NCBI GenBank assembly: GCA_003550325.1
Contig: QKWP01000355.1
Span: forward strand, 9,061-73,060
From: Gigaspora rosea
Taxonomy: Eukaryota > Glomeromycota > Glomeromycetes > Diversisporales > Gigasporaceae
Reading direction: 5' to 3'
Length of the DNA stretch: 64,000 bases
Under the pieces are notes generated by a model that saw nothing but the letters and a program-made list of their open reading frames with translations, searched no databases and had not been told where the DNA came from. Both the position numbers and the translations under genes were made by a program. Below are positions 35,201 to 45,079 of this stretch, piece after piece; position 1 is the first letter of the stretch, and each line of letters begins with the position of its first letter.

Positions 35201-35233
35201 CCTTCTATCGAAAATACAATGTACTTTGTATAA
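31332..35233 (+). CDS. ago: Argonaute protein with RGG box near the C-terminus
   Basis: Thirteen exons with GT-AG introns: 31332-31424, 31519-31722, 31823-32132, 32251-32661, 32798-32986, 33074-33165, 33238-33358, 33475-33534, 33657-33953, 34050-34429, 34512-34618, 34712-34841, 34936-35233; about 896 residues. In order: N domain and linker, PAZ (HATYYPSGPMLD to NLQYPMLPCV, then VYLPLE), MID (GIHPQIKKICGIDLGVVSQC, IALKINGKLGG) and PIWI. PIWI keeps the slicer Asp, Asp and His in GADVFHP, FYRDGVAEGQF and TPVHYAHHIA, and FYLQSHASPLGTARSTYYHV. The protein ends MYFV as usual. The Tyr of the 5'-phosphate pocket is His. Between the catalytic His and the C-terminus sits a Gly/Arg-rich stretch (GGRGGRGGRGGRGRGRGG and on) encoded by a GC-rich island. 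Exon 7 ends in phase 1 but exon 8 starts in phase 0, a one-base mismatch. It would bind small RNAs and guide silencing. Confidence 0.93.
35041..35145 (+). other. RGG-repeat coding island in the last Argonaute exon
   Basis: About 105 bp of GGTCGTGGCGGTAGAGGTGG-type sequence encode some 35 residues of only Gly, Arg and a single Ala. GC content is far above the surroundings. RGG boxes bind RNA and are substrates for arginine methylation; in many animal, plant and fungal Argonautes they lie at the N-terminus instead. Confidence 0.85.
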
Positions 35234-36129
35234 TAAACCTTATAAAAATACTTTTGCATTTAATTTTATCTTGTAAATTCGGACTTTTCTTTTTTTTTTT
35301 TTTTTATGTTTTATGCTTAATTGCAAATTTTTAATCTTGAGACATTTTAGAAATAAATTGTTAATATGTAATGCAAAGTGTCATAATATCATAGTGTTAT
35401 AGGATTTTAAATAATGAGTTATGCAATGTACTGTACATTGATTACCTGTGAAAAATCCCGAAATGAGCGCCAGCGTTTTGTTCAATCCATAAGAGTTTTT
35501 GCATTCCAGCAATTTATCTTTGTTGAAAAGTTCTAGATAAAATGAACCTCATTTATTAAGCAATAATACTGTACAAAGGATTTTGATAATAGTTAAGAAT
35601 TAATAGTTTAGTAATCAAAATTTTGATTTTTATGGAGTTTTTTTGTGGTCAACCTTTAAATATTTCAAAGAAATGAATGTAATAATAATATCTTGGTTTT
35701 ATATGTCAAGAATAAAAGTGATTTATATAAACATTTGTAAATACAGAAATAACGTTTATCATATGTAGATTATCATATATCAGAACAAAAAAGAATGCCG
35801 TATGTATGTATAAGCTTTTCTGTTTTGTAGATCTAAACAAATGAACAATCGCTTTTTATAATTTGGATTATGATAATTCTGTAATTTTTAACGATAATAT
35901 CTCAGTATATACCGGTAGTTCATTATAATTATTTAAAGCTTAATGATTTTACAAATTTGTATAAATTGATTAAGTTCTTAAAATGTAAAGTACATAGTAA
36001 ATATACAGTATATGTATTAATTTGCTCGAACAATTTAGTTTAAATTTGGTGTTCATTGATGTAGAGAAATTTTCAAAGTATAAAAAAAAACCGAATATCA
36101 ATGCCAAAATCGAGTAAATTTTTCTTTTT
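35234..36129. other. Argonaute 3' flank and intergenic DNA
   Basis: AATAAA follows the stop within 10 bases (TAATAAACC at 35231) and could serve as a polyadenylation signal; another AATAAA occurs near 35352. The rest is AT-rich with no recognised feature. Confidence 0.45.
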
Positions 36130-36470
36130 TTAAACTTTTAAGTGAAGATTTCTCAACACCCCATTAATCCAGGTTCGATGATGATTTTTTTACTTTAATT
36201 CTATGAATTTATAGAATTAAAAGTTAAAATTTTTTTGCAGTTTTTATATGTTATAGTTATTTAAACTTTGATGATTAAATTTGTTAAGGTTATTAATTGT
36301 CAAGTAATCTTTGTTCAAAGTTTAAATATCTATAAAATAAAAACTGCTGAAAAAAATTTTTTTTTTTAATAAAGATTTCTCAGTACTCATTTATAGAATT
36401 GAAATAAAAAAAATTTCTATCGAATTTGGATTAATGGGTGTTAAGAAACCTTTGCTTAAAGTTTAAAAAA
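36130..36470. repeat. Foldback element with ACACCCATTAATCCA arms
   Basis: The left arm (from AAACTTTTAAGTGAAGATTT) and right arm (to CTTAAAGTTTAAAAA) share, inverted, TTTCTCAACACCCCATTAATCC, TTTAATTCTATGAATTTATAG and an inner pair around GCAGTTTTTATA and TAAAAACTGC. No coding potential. Confidence 0.65.
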
Positions 36471-36659
36471 AAAATGTTTTTTTTCCAAGATATTTGAAGA
36501 TTGTTTTTAACCTTCTACTAAAAGGTTCTCAAATAAGACAATTCTGATTGGTCGATTTAAAAAAAAATTTTTTTTTTTTTTTTAAATGTTAAAGGTTTTT
36601 TTTATCTTTAATAGCGATTTAAAAAAATTTTATCAAAACTTTAAAAAAATTTATATACT

Positions 36660-37200
36660 AATATATTATAATTTTGGGCTCTAAATAAACTTATTTAACA
36701 TACAATTATATACCGAAATAATGTATTTTGAATGCTGAGAAAGTTTTTTTAGTGCCCAAAGTTATATTTCATTAGTAAAATTTTGCATAATGCAGAATTT
36801 TTTATATTTTTATTAATAAAAATATAGAAAATTCTGCATTATACAAAATTTCTTCTAATGAATTATAAATTTGGGCTCTAAGTAAACTTGTTCAATATCA
36901 AAAAATACATTATTTTAGTATATATTTTTTAATTTTCTTAATTTTTCAAATAAAGATGAGCAAAAATGCATTTTTGATAAAAATTTAAACAAAATTAAAT
37001 AATTATATTTAGTTTTAGTGCTGAACAGGTTTACTTAGGGCTCAAACTTATAGTTCATTAGTAAAATTTTGCATGATACAGAATTTCTATATTTTATTAA
37101 TAAAAAATAGAAAATTCTGTATTATACAAAATTTTACTAAAGAATTATAAGTTTGAGCCCTAAATAAACTTGTTTAGCACTAAAAACTACATTATTCCAG
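36660..37200. repeat. Two related hairpins with GGGCTCTAAATAAACTTGTT flanks
   Basis: The hairpins at about 36767-36895 and 37035-37190 each have arms built of TTAGTAAAATTTTGCAT, then AGAATTTCTATATTTTTATT, and their complements. Outside them are the words GGGCTCTAAGTAAACTTGTT and AACAGGTTTACTTAGGGCTC. The same design (hairpin bounded by a TTTACTTAG word) recurs in the large element at 38509-39936. Confidence 0.65.
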
Positions 37201-37301
37201 TATATAATTATTTAATTTTTTTTAATTTTTGAAATAAAGATAAGTAAATTTTTATCAAAATGTAATATTCTTATCTTATTTGAAAATCAAAAGAATATAT
37301 A

Positions 37302-37653
37302 CAGTGTGGGACAGGAAAATGCACCTACTTTTTATCAATTAAAACTTTAAATTATTATAACTTGCTAAAAAAAGTTAAATCAAAAAATCTTCTGACAAAT
37401 TGATAGATTTTAACTAAACTACATTTCTGTCAGAGGATTTTTTATTATTTTTTAATTTAAAAAAAATTATTAAAGGTTAAAGTTAATAATGATTTAAAAA
37501 TTGGTGTTTAATATAAGAAAAAAAGAAAGAAATATGTTTAATTGACCAATTAGGATCAATTATACAAAATTAGCCAATTATAATTGATTATATAAGCATC
37601 AAAAATTGGTGACTTATATGTATAGAGTAGATGTTTTATGCTGTCCTGTACTG
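37302..37653. mobile_element. Mariner-type MITE, CAGTGTGGGACAG ends, TA duplication
   Basis: The left end CAGTGTGGGACAGGAAAATG and the right end complementary to CAGTACAGGACAGCATAAAA are inverted with a few mismatches, flanked by TA (37300-37301 and 37654-37655). The inner words CTTCTGACAAATTGATAG and CAGAGGATT also pair. 352 bp, no coding potential. Confidence 0.65.
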
Positions 37654-37769
37654 TACCAATAAAATATTTTTTTTATACTAAACAAGTTACTTAGATAATT
37701 CATTAGTAAATTTCAAATTCTAATGTTTCTATATTTTTTATTAATAAAAATATAAAAAAATTCTATAAA

Positions 37770-38120
37770 GTAGCTATGGGCATTGTGGTGGAGTTAAAAA
37801 AATTTTTGGTATAACTTAAGATATATTAGTCCAAATTAAATGTTTTTTGGTACCATTTGATTTATTTTGATAAGATGAATCAAATGGTATCAAAATTGTT
37901 CAATTTGGATTCTAGATCATAAATTATTTATAATTATATATTACACAAAATTAGATGTAGGTGTTGTAATAAATAAGAATATTGTAGCAGTTTTGCAATA
38001 ACTTAATCTATTGGACCAAACTTAATGCTTTTTATACTATTTGAATCATCTTATTGAAATGATTTGAATAGTGCAAAAATCAGTTGATTTAGATTACTAG
38101 ATTATAAAATTTGAATGAGT
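37770..38120. repeat. Two hairpins with GAATCAAATGGTA arms
   Basis: At about 37770-37935 and 37955-38115 the words GGTACCATTTGATTTATTTTG/GATGAATCAAATGGTATC and ACTATTTGAATCATCTTATT/GATTTGAATAGTGCAAAA form hairpins with outer pairing of AGTCCAAATTAAATG-like words. Related hairpins occur at 41540-42110. Confidence 0.55.
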
Positions 38121-38508
38121 CCAAAATCTTATTTAAATCAGATTACTGTATTACAAGATACATGTCACTCTGGTTATATTGACACTCTCCAGCAATAGAA
38201 AAATTGTCAATATATCCAGATATCAGTTTAATAAGCATCTCTATCTATACTGATATTATATTGATATTGTGTAGATATGTCGGCTTAGGCAAAGGTAAAT
38301 TTTTTTGTTTTCACCAAGCTTATGCTAATAATAATAAACTTAGCAAAATGAATTTATTTTAGCACAAAATGAATTTGTTTTATGTTTAGCATCAAATGAA
38401 TTCATCTTATATTTGCATAAAATGATGAAATGAATTTATTTTATGCTTATTGTTTCATGCTAAGTCTAGTATAAAGCAAATTTAAAAAATTAATTTAATT
38501 GGTACACC
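38121..38508. other. Intergenic stretch left of the palindromic hAT-like element
   Basis: Contains short AAAATGAATTTATTTTA repeats at about 38345-38450 and a GACACTCTCC word near 38180. Sequence GTCAGTATAACC near 40145 pairs with TGGTTATATTGACA near 38165, hinting that an older element encloses 38509-39936. No gene. Confidence 0.35.
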
Positions 38509-39936
38509 TAGTGCTCCTACAGACCGGACTCGAACCAGACTTTAGTCAAGTCTGAGTCTGGTCTGATTTTCGGACCGGACTTAGACTTTTATATTCAGAC
38601 TTTTTAGTCAAGTCTGAGTCTGGTCTGGGTCTGGTCCGAAGTCTGCAGACTGGTCTGAGTCTGAATATATTTATATGTATTTTTTGGCGCTGAACAAGTT
38701 TACTTAGTGCATTTTGTTAGAATAAATTAGTAAAATTTTATGAATCATAAGATTTTATAGAATTTTATTAATAAAATTCTATAAAATCTTATAATTCACA
38801 AATTTTTATTAATTAATTCTAACAAAATGCACTAAGTAAACTTGTTCAGCACCTAAAAATACATTAAATCGGCAGGGTTGTTTTTATTTTACTTGAAATT
38901 TGGAGAAAAGATGCATAATTTTGGATTTTTGATCAAAAAAGTCAAATTTAAGCATCTTTTCTCCAAATTTCAAGTAAAATAAAAACAACCCTGCCGATTT
39001 AATGTATTTTTAGGTGCTGAACAAGTTTACTTAGTGCATTAAGTTAGAATTAATTAGTAAAATTTTGTGAATCATAAGATTTTATAGAATTTTATTAATA
39101 AAATTCTATAAAATCTTATAATTCACAAATTTTTATTAATTAATTCTAACAAAATGCACTAAGTAAACTTGTTCAGCACCTAAAAATACATTAAATCGGC
39201 AGGGTTGTTTTTATTTTACTTGAAATTTGGAGAAAAGATGCTTAAATTTGACTTTTTTGATCAAAAATCCAAAATTATGCATCTTTTCTCCAAATTTCAA
39301 GTAAAATAAAAACAACCCTGCCGATTTAATGCATTTTTAGGTGCTGAACAAGTTTACTTAGTGCATTTTGTTAGAATTAATTAATATATATTTGTGAATT
39401 ATAAGATTTTATAAAATTTTATTAATAAAATTCTATAAAATCTTATGGTTCATAAAATTTTACTAATTTATTCTAACAAAATGCACTAAGAAAACTTGTT
39501 CAGCGCCAAAAATACATATAAATATATTTGGACTCAGACCAGTCTGCAGACTTCGGACCAGACCCGGACCGGACTCATAGTTGAGTCTGAGTCTGGTCTG
39601 AAGTCTGAAATTAGTAAAATTTAGAGTCTGTGTTTGGTCCAGTGTCTGAAATTCAATTTTTAAATTAGTTGCGGGCTGCAACTAAATAAAAAAAATAGTT
39701 GCGGATTATAAGAATTTATAAAAATTTAGTTGCGCGTATAAGCATTTAATCAAAATTTATAAGTAAAATTTGCAAATTTATGTGCGGAATTTGCATATGC
39801 ACTTCAGATTTTGGTTGCGGAAATTTAAAATTTGTTGCGGCCCGCAGACTCCGCAACCCAATTTCAGACACTGGTCTGGTCTGATCCCGGACTGGACCCA
39901 GACCGGACCAGACCTGGACCGGACCTAGGAGCACTA
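38509..39936. mobile_element. hAT-like non-autonomous element made of alternating palindromes
   Basis: The ends TAGTGCTCCTACAGACCGG and CCGGACCTAGGAGCACTA are inverted. The outside 8-mers GGTACACC (38501-38508) and GGTACATC (39937-39944) match at 7 of 8 positions. The outer arms are rich in GACCAGACTC/GAGTCTGGTCTG. The core (about 38690-39510) is an array of two different palindromes in the order A-B-A-B-A. A contains TAGTGCATTTTGTTAGAAT and TTATAGAATTTTATTAATAA; B contains CGGCAGGGTTGTTTTTATTT and GGAGAAAAGATGC. The repeated copies are almost identical. No frame is plausible as a gene. Confidence 0.75.
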
Positions 39937-39944
39937 GGTACATC

Positions 39945-42277
39945 TTTAACAACAGTCAGTTTATAAAAATTGTCACTATATCCAACAATAAAAATTATCT
40001 TAAATAATTTTTTAATATTAAAATTATCAGTATGTCGGTATAATTAATATCTCTTATGATTGTCAGTATAACCAATGAATTTTTAATATTATAAATTTTT
40101 TTTTGAAAAAAGTGACAATATAACCAATTTGTCAGTTAATCCAGTTGTCAGTATAACCAGAATGACGTGTATTCAATTTTTGTAAAATTTTATATATAAA
40201 CATACAGATTTTAAAAATTTTTTTTATATAGTCTAGGAGGAGGTCAAAAGCTACTATGTGGGAATATATAATGTTATTTATAAATGCCTCTTACTTCTTA
40301 CTCTAAGTAAATTTGTTTAGCATCCAAATATACATATATGTATATTTGAACTCAAACTACAGTAGTTTGCAAATTTTAGACAAGACCTAAACCAAACTCA
40401 AATTTAACTAAAATTTAAAATACAAAAGTTTGAGTCTGATCCAATAATCAGATTCAAATTCAAACTTAACAAAAGTTTGATCTAGGTTTAGGTTCATAAA
40501 AGTACTATCATTAGCATAGAAATTTTCATCTTTTTGTTTTTATTTGGTATTTGTTTAGAGTTTTGTAATTATTTTCTGCTTTTTCTTTTCTTTTTATATT
40601 TTCTTTTTTAATTTGTTTTTCTTATAGTTAAGTTTAAATAATAATATCTCTATTATGAATGCAAAGTAAAAAGAAGTTAAAAAAAAATGATTTGCTTTTT
40701 TGACAAAGCTAACAAAGTTGGTCTACTTTATCTATAAAATAGTATAACAAATTGTATCTAAATTAGTGATGCTATTAAAATAGATTTTTGAAAAAGGCCT
40801 ATTTCATCTTCATTAGAGAAAATTAAAATTTTTTATAAGAAAAAGCAAATAAAATTTATATAGATATATTCCTTACAATTTCGTCTATTCAAAAAAAGTA
40901 TCAAATAATTTCACCTTTCAAGTAAAATAGGTCAAAAACAATTTTGTCTTTAAATTTTAATTTTGGGTTTTAGAACCCAAAATAATTTCGTCCTCATATA
41001 TAATCTAGATACTTTTGAAATAACCAGATAATACTAAACTTGCTATATAACGGTAGTTAATAGAATATATATAATTTTGAACTATCTTTATTTAATAAAA
41101 TTAAATACTAATAAGATTATCAAAGGGTAAAAAAAAAATTATATATTATATTATATATAAGACTTGATAATTTTTTGACTTTTCTATCTATTCAAAAAAT
41201 TAGATAATAAATAGCACTTTTCTTATCAAAACAGAACTGCTATTACAAGTTAAAATTATATTTTACTATTATAAAATAAACAATAAATAATATATCTAGA
41301 TTTTTATGGAATCATTTAAAAATTTTTGTAATATTTTAAATTTGTTTTACTTTAAACATAGTTTTTGTTTATTATTATTTTATATATAAATATAGTACTT
41401 TGATAAAGTTAAATACATTATATAGTTTATATAGTATAATTTTTAAATTAGGCTTTTAGATTTTGCTTAGGTTTTATAGTATTACCTTCTTTTTTTATTT
41501 TTTATTTTTGTAAAATTTTATTTGCTCATATAAGGTAGCTATAAATATTGTGACAGATATAGGTATTGTGGCAGATCATGACCTATTAGCCCAAACTAAA
41601 TGATTTATACCATCTAGATTATCTTATTTAGATGATTCAAATGGTACAAAAATCATTTGATTTTGATTATTGGGTCATAAGATATTGGTGTTTGAATATT
41701 AAATCAAATTTTTTGAAAAAAACTAAAATGTTATATTTGAACACTATTCTAATGCTAATATTTTGTAACCCAGTAATCAAAATCAAACATTTTTGTACAT
41801 TTGAATTGTTTTAATAAGATAATTCAAATAGTATAAAAATTATTTAGATTGGACTGATAGATTACAAGTTATTGCAAATTCTGCTACAATACCCTTACTA
41901 CTACAATATTTTTTCCAATTTTATATAGCATACAATTGTAAATAACTTGTGATCCTATGATTTAAATTGAATGATTTTGGTATCATTTGATTCATCTCAT
42001 CAAGACGAATCGAATAGTACCAAAACATTCAATTTGGACTAATAGACCCAGAGTCATACCAAAATTCTTTTAACTTTGCCACAATATCTATACTTATTTT
42101 AGATATGGATTTAAATACTTTTATTTTAAAGGCTAAATAAAAAAAATTAAAGAAAAGTTACAATTTTGACAAGGTGTTCAATAGTCTATAAAGTACTAAA
42201 GGAAGTAACAATATTCAACGTTCTTAGCAAACAAAGAACTTCAAATAAAGCTAATTGTTTTTTTTAATATTAAGGTG
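39945..42277. other. Intergenic, with diverged copies of neighbouring hairpins
   Basis: Around 40300-40500 a degraded version of the GAGTCTG-rich arm of the 38509-39936 element is seen (CATCCAAATATACATATATG, AGTTTGAGTCTGATCC). At 41540-41900 and 41950-42110 hairpins of the GAATCAAATGGTA type recur, with TATTGTGGCAGATC-like flanks. An open frame of 60 codons at 41632-41814 reads through one of them and is not a gene. Confidence 0.45.
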
Positions 42278-42477
42278 AGGTCATGGCAGGACCCCGAAGA
42301 ACTCTAATATAACTTAGAGGTTACTAAAAAAGGAAATTTTGCATAAAAATTCATCAAACGTTGTATTTTTATATAGTAAATTTTTAAATTTTGGTTTATT
42401 TTATACGCCTATTTGGCTAATATTATACAAACTCAGATCTAAGTTGTATCAGAGTTTTTCGGGGTCCTGTCATGCCT
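42278..42477. mobile_element. 200-bp MITE with AGGTCATGGCAGGACCCCG termini
   Basis: The left end AGGTCATGGCAGGACCCCGA pairs with the right end CGGGGTCCTGTCATGCCT; the pairing continues through AGAACTCT and AGAGTTTTT. No target duplication is clear. No gene inside. Confidence 0.65.
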
Positions 42478-43059
42478 CTGGACTTTATTAAGTGTATATT
42501 AATTGTTACAATATATTGCTTACAATTATTATACTATCTACTAAGTACCGAGACTTGGACTATTTTATCCATACGGTAACCTAAACCTACTAGAGCCTAC
42601 CATACTTCTATTTATATAGCTAGCCTGGTTTTGGACGTTCCTTTTCCCAGCCAACAGTTGGTGTTCACATGTCCACCACTTTACCCATATTTTCTAATAT
42701 CATTGCTTCCAATTTGGTGTATATGATTCCAGGTAGGCGCTTTCTGCTTCCAAATTGGTATATCCGCAATCTGGTGACCCAGAAAATCCTTTACTAGTGT
42801 ACTTCTCGGAAGTTCGTATCTTAAGCCATGCAGCTGCTTTTACCACAATGGGTAAGTATTTCAAGCCTGCATGCTGCCACAACTAACCGATTTTCCTGTG
42901 ACTTGAGGACCTAGGATTTAATGGTTTGATTTCAGAAATATGCGAACAACTGTACTCTCTGCTATGGTAACGAGTATCTAGGCATGTTTAGTGAAAATAA
43001 CATAATTATATTATTTTCACTTAGTTTAGGTTATGAATGACAATGGAGACATATATGCG
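42478..43059. other. Intergenic stretch without a recognised gene
   Basis: Slightly less AT-rich than the surroundings (about 42540-42900) but no supported gene; the 60-codon minus-strand frame at 42700-42882 has no family resemblance. Confidence 0.35.
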
Positions 43060-43370
43060 TCGTTATTCAAATAACGACGAATTTGAGTCACGTCATCATT
43101 CGAGTGATGACAAATTTGAGTTCACGTTGTCATTTGAGTAATGATTGGTTTATGAGTTCGTTATTACACTTAGATATCCATAATCTATTAAAAAATATGA
43201 CGACGAATTTGAGTTCATGTCGTCACACTTAGGTATCCATAATCTATTAAAAAATATGACGACAAATTTGAGTTCATGTCGTCACACTTAGATACTCCAC
43301 GATCTATAAAAATATGCCAACAATTTTATAATCACGTCGTCACACCTAAGTATATTATAGTCTACACATC
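43060..43370. repeat. Tandem repeat of about 59 bp, four to five copies
   Basis: The unit is GACGACGAATTTGAGTTCAT, then GTCGTCACACTTAGATATCC, then ATAATCTATTAAAAAATAT. Copies are closest at 43198-43257 and 43258-43316 and decay outward. GACGAC and GTCGTC make a small hairpin within each unit. No coding frame. Confidence 0.75.
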
Positions 43371-43619
43371 AGGTACTATATAGGTTATATTTGTATCACC
43401 ACTTGGAAACTGCTAAAACGTGCACCAATGTGGCATACATTTTGCTTTTTAGGCCATTATTGAATGACGACCATTTTGCTTTTTATGACACGCTCCAAGG
43501 TAGCAAATTTTGCATATTAGGCCGCATGTGATATAGTATTAGTAATCATGACCAATTTCCGTCATTGGCCTGCATGGACAAAAAAAATGCTGACAATGTA
43601 TTCAATTATATGTCATCAT

Positions 43620-44220
43620 TTCTGGAGGCACATAGCCAAAATATATGCTATTGGATATGCTATATACACGATATCTGGTTATGCTATTGATTAATGCTAC
43701 CAAATATGTATGCTAAGTATATCATGTAAATGCTATCGGGTTTTGCTATCTGGTTATGCTACCGAGCAGTGATTGATGTACATGGGACAGTTGGAACATA
43801 CATTGGGACATTTTGGAACATTCTGGAACAATTTTATAAATTGAAATTACTTAAAATTTTATTAAGATAATCTAATTAAATTTTTTTAAAAATGTGTTCA
43901 GCATTTAAAAAAATATATATTTATATATTTTTTTAAATTAATTTATTAATTATTAAGGCTTGGGACATAGTTGGAACACTTGGGACGCTAGGACATTAGG
44001 ACGTTGGGACATGGCAAAAAAAGGCTGGGACAGTGAAAATGTACAACACTGCTACCGAGTATGTTATCAGGAATGCTATCGAATATGCTATCATATAAAT
44101 GCTATTGAGTATACATTGCACAAATGCTATCGAGTTATGCTATCAAAAAATACTATCGGTATATGCTACCAAATATGTATGCGAGATATATCGCGCAAAT
44201 GTTATCTTAGAATTCGGTTA
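43620..44220. repeat. Degenerate TGCTATCGAGTA repeat, split by an hAT-like MITE
   Basis: Variants of ATGCTATCGGGTT/ATGCTACCGAGTA at 10-20 bp spacing fill 43640-43766 and 44052-44215. The two halves belong to one satellite-like tract interrupted by the element at 43767-44051. Confidence 0.65.
43767..44051. mobile_element. hAT MITE with perfect 8-bp duplication CTACCGAG
   Basis: The left end CAGTGATTGATGTACATGGG and the right end complementary to CAGTGTTGTACATTTTCACT are inverted. CTACCGAG lies on both sides (43759-43766 and 44052-44059). The interior carries GGGACAGTTGGAAC and GGGACATTTTGGAAC repeats. The CAGTGTTG start is shared with the autonomous hAT element at 47784, which could have supplied the transposase. 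285 bp. Confidence 0.8.
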
Positions 44221-44234
44221 AAATCGATTTGCTT

Positions 44235-44640
44235 GCGTCCTAATAAAAAATCTGTTCTGGTTTCGTCCTAGTAAAAAAAGTTAACTGAAATAGATTCAAT
44301 AAAGAAGAAAGACTTTAAAAATATTTTTATCTTGTTCCTTTATACTTATTATATATTCGTCCTAGTTGTCCTAGTAAAAAGTAATATTCTAGAAAAAATA
44401 AAACTTATTTACCCATGATACATTTATACTATACATATTATATACTATGTATATTTATAGAAAAAAAAAAGAAAATATAACAAATTTCGAAATTTGCTAG
44501 GACAACTAGGACAACTAGAATGGGTAGTCTAAAACTCTTTTGTTCAGCTTGAAATTGCCAACAGGTATAATTTTTTTGTCCTAGTTTTCGTCCTAGAAAA
44601 AATCTGTCCTAGAAAAAAAACTTGAACATGACCTCCAATC
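44235..44640. repeat. Foldback with GTCCTAG repeats
   Basis: GCGTCCTAATAAAAAATCTG, TCGTCCTAGTAAAAA and GTTGTCCTAGTAAAAAG on the left, and CTAGGACAACTAGGACAACTAG plus TCGTCCTAGAAAAAATCTG on the right, make an inverted, internally repeated structure. No gene. Confidence 0.5.
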
Positions 44641-44720
44641 AATAGGTATATATTGTATATAAATTACTAAGACTCTTTTACCTCAGATGTATCTCGTGCC
44701 ATCTTCTCCAGCTTCTTCCG

Positions 44721-45002
44721 CTAATAATGATCTTGAGATCGATACTTACTAGCATGAGTTCTATATGCACCATAATTGGAACGAGTTAACTCACTACAGC
44801 CAGGTTCTTTACAAGGAACTTTTATAGGTGAATCCCAATGAACTATACACCTCTCAGGTCGATAGCAACCCTGATTACATACCTTCCCATTTCTAAGGAT
44901 ATAAGGACAACGGTAAAATCCCACTGTTTTCTTTCCCGATCCCATATCTAAAGTTTTACTAATACGATTTTTAAGTAGCATATATATTATATTGTCTAAC
45001 AC
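44721..45002 (-). CDS. Small Cys/His-rich protein, unknown function
   Basis: A 93-codon frame from ATG 45002 (MLDNIIYMLLKN); an internal ATG (MGSGKKTVGF, residue 20) could be the true start. Six Cys and three His cluster in residues 30-80: CPYILRNGKVCNQGCYRPERC, then HWDSPIKVPCKEPGC, with YRTHASKYRSQDHY at the end. The C-x5..8-C spacing looks like one or two small zinc-binding folds. It is divergent from the primase-helicase gene, whose ATG is 78 bp away, so the two may share a promoter region and belong to one element. I recognise no family. Confidence 0.5.
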   Translation of the reverse strand: MLDNIIYMLLKNRISKTLDMGSGKKTVGFYRCPYILRNGKVCNQGCYRPERCIVHWDSPIKVPCKEPGCSELTRSNYGAYRTHASKYRSQDHY

Positions 45003-45079
45003 TAATTACCTAAAATAATTAATTTTTATTTGAACTTTTCTCTAACTACTATTATAGTTTCAAAACAACATAAGTTACA

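Noticed and set aside
34943..35259. Minus-strand Pro- and Thr-rich frames opposite the RGG island
   Set aside because: Antisense of the Argonaute RGG repeats; the sense frame is conserved.
39463..39952. Minus-strand frames of 68-72 codons
   Set aside because: They read through the GACC/GGTC-rich arm of the palindromic element; composition follows the repeat.
42700..42882. 60-codon minus-strand frame (MWQHAGLKYLP...)
   Set aside because: No family resemblance, no splice context and no support from neighbouring sequence.
43060..43370. Regular direct repeats with spacer-like parts, CRISPR-like at first sight
   Set aside because: The units are contiguous with no unique spacers, and the genome is eukaryotic.
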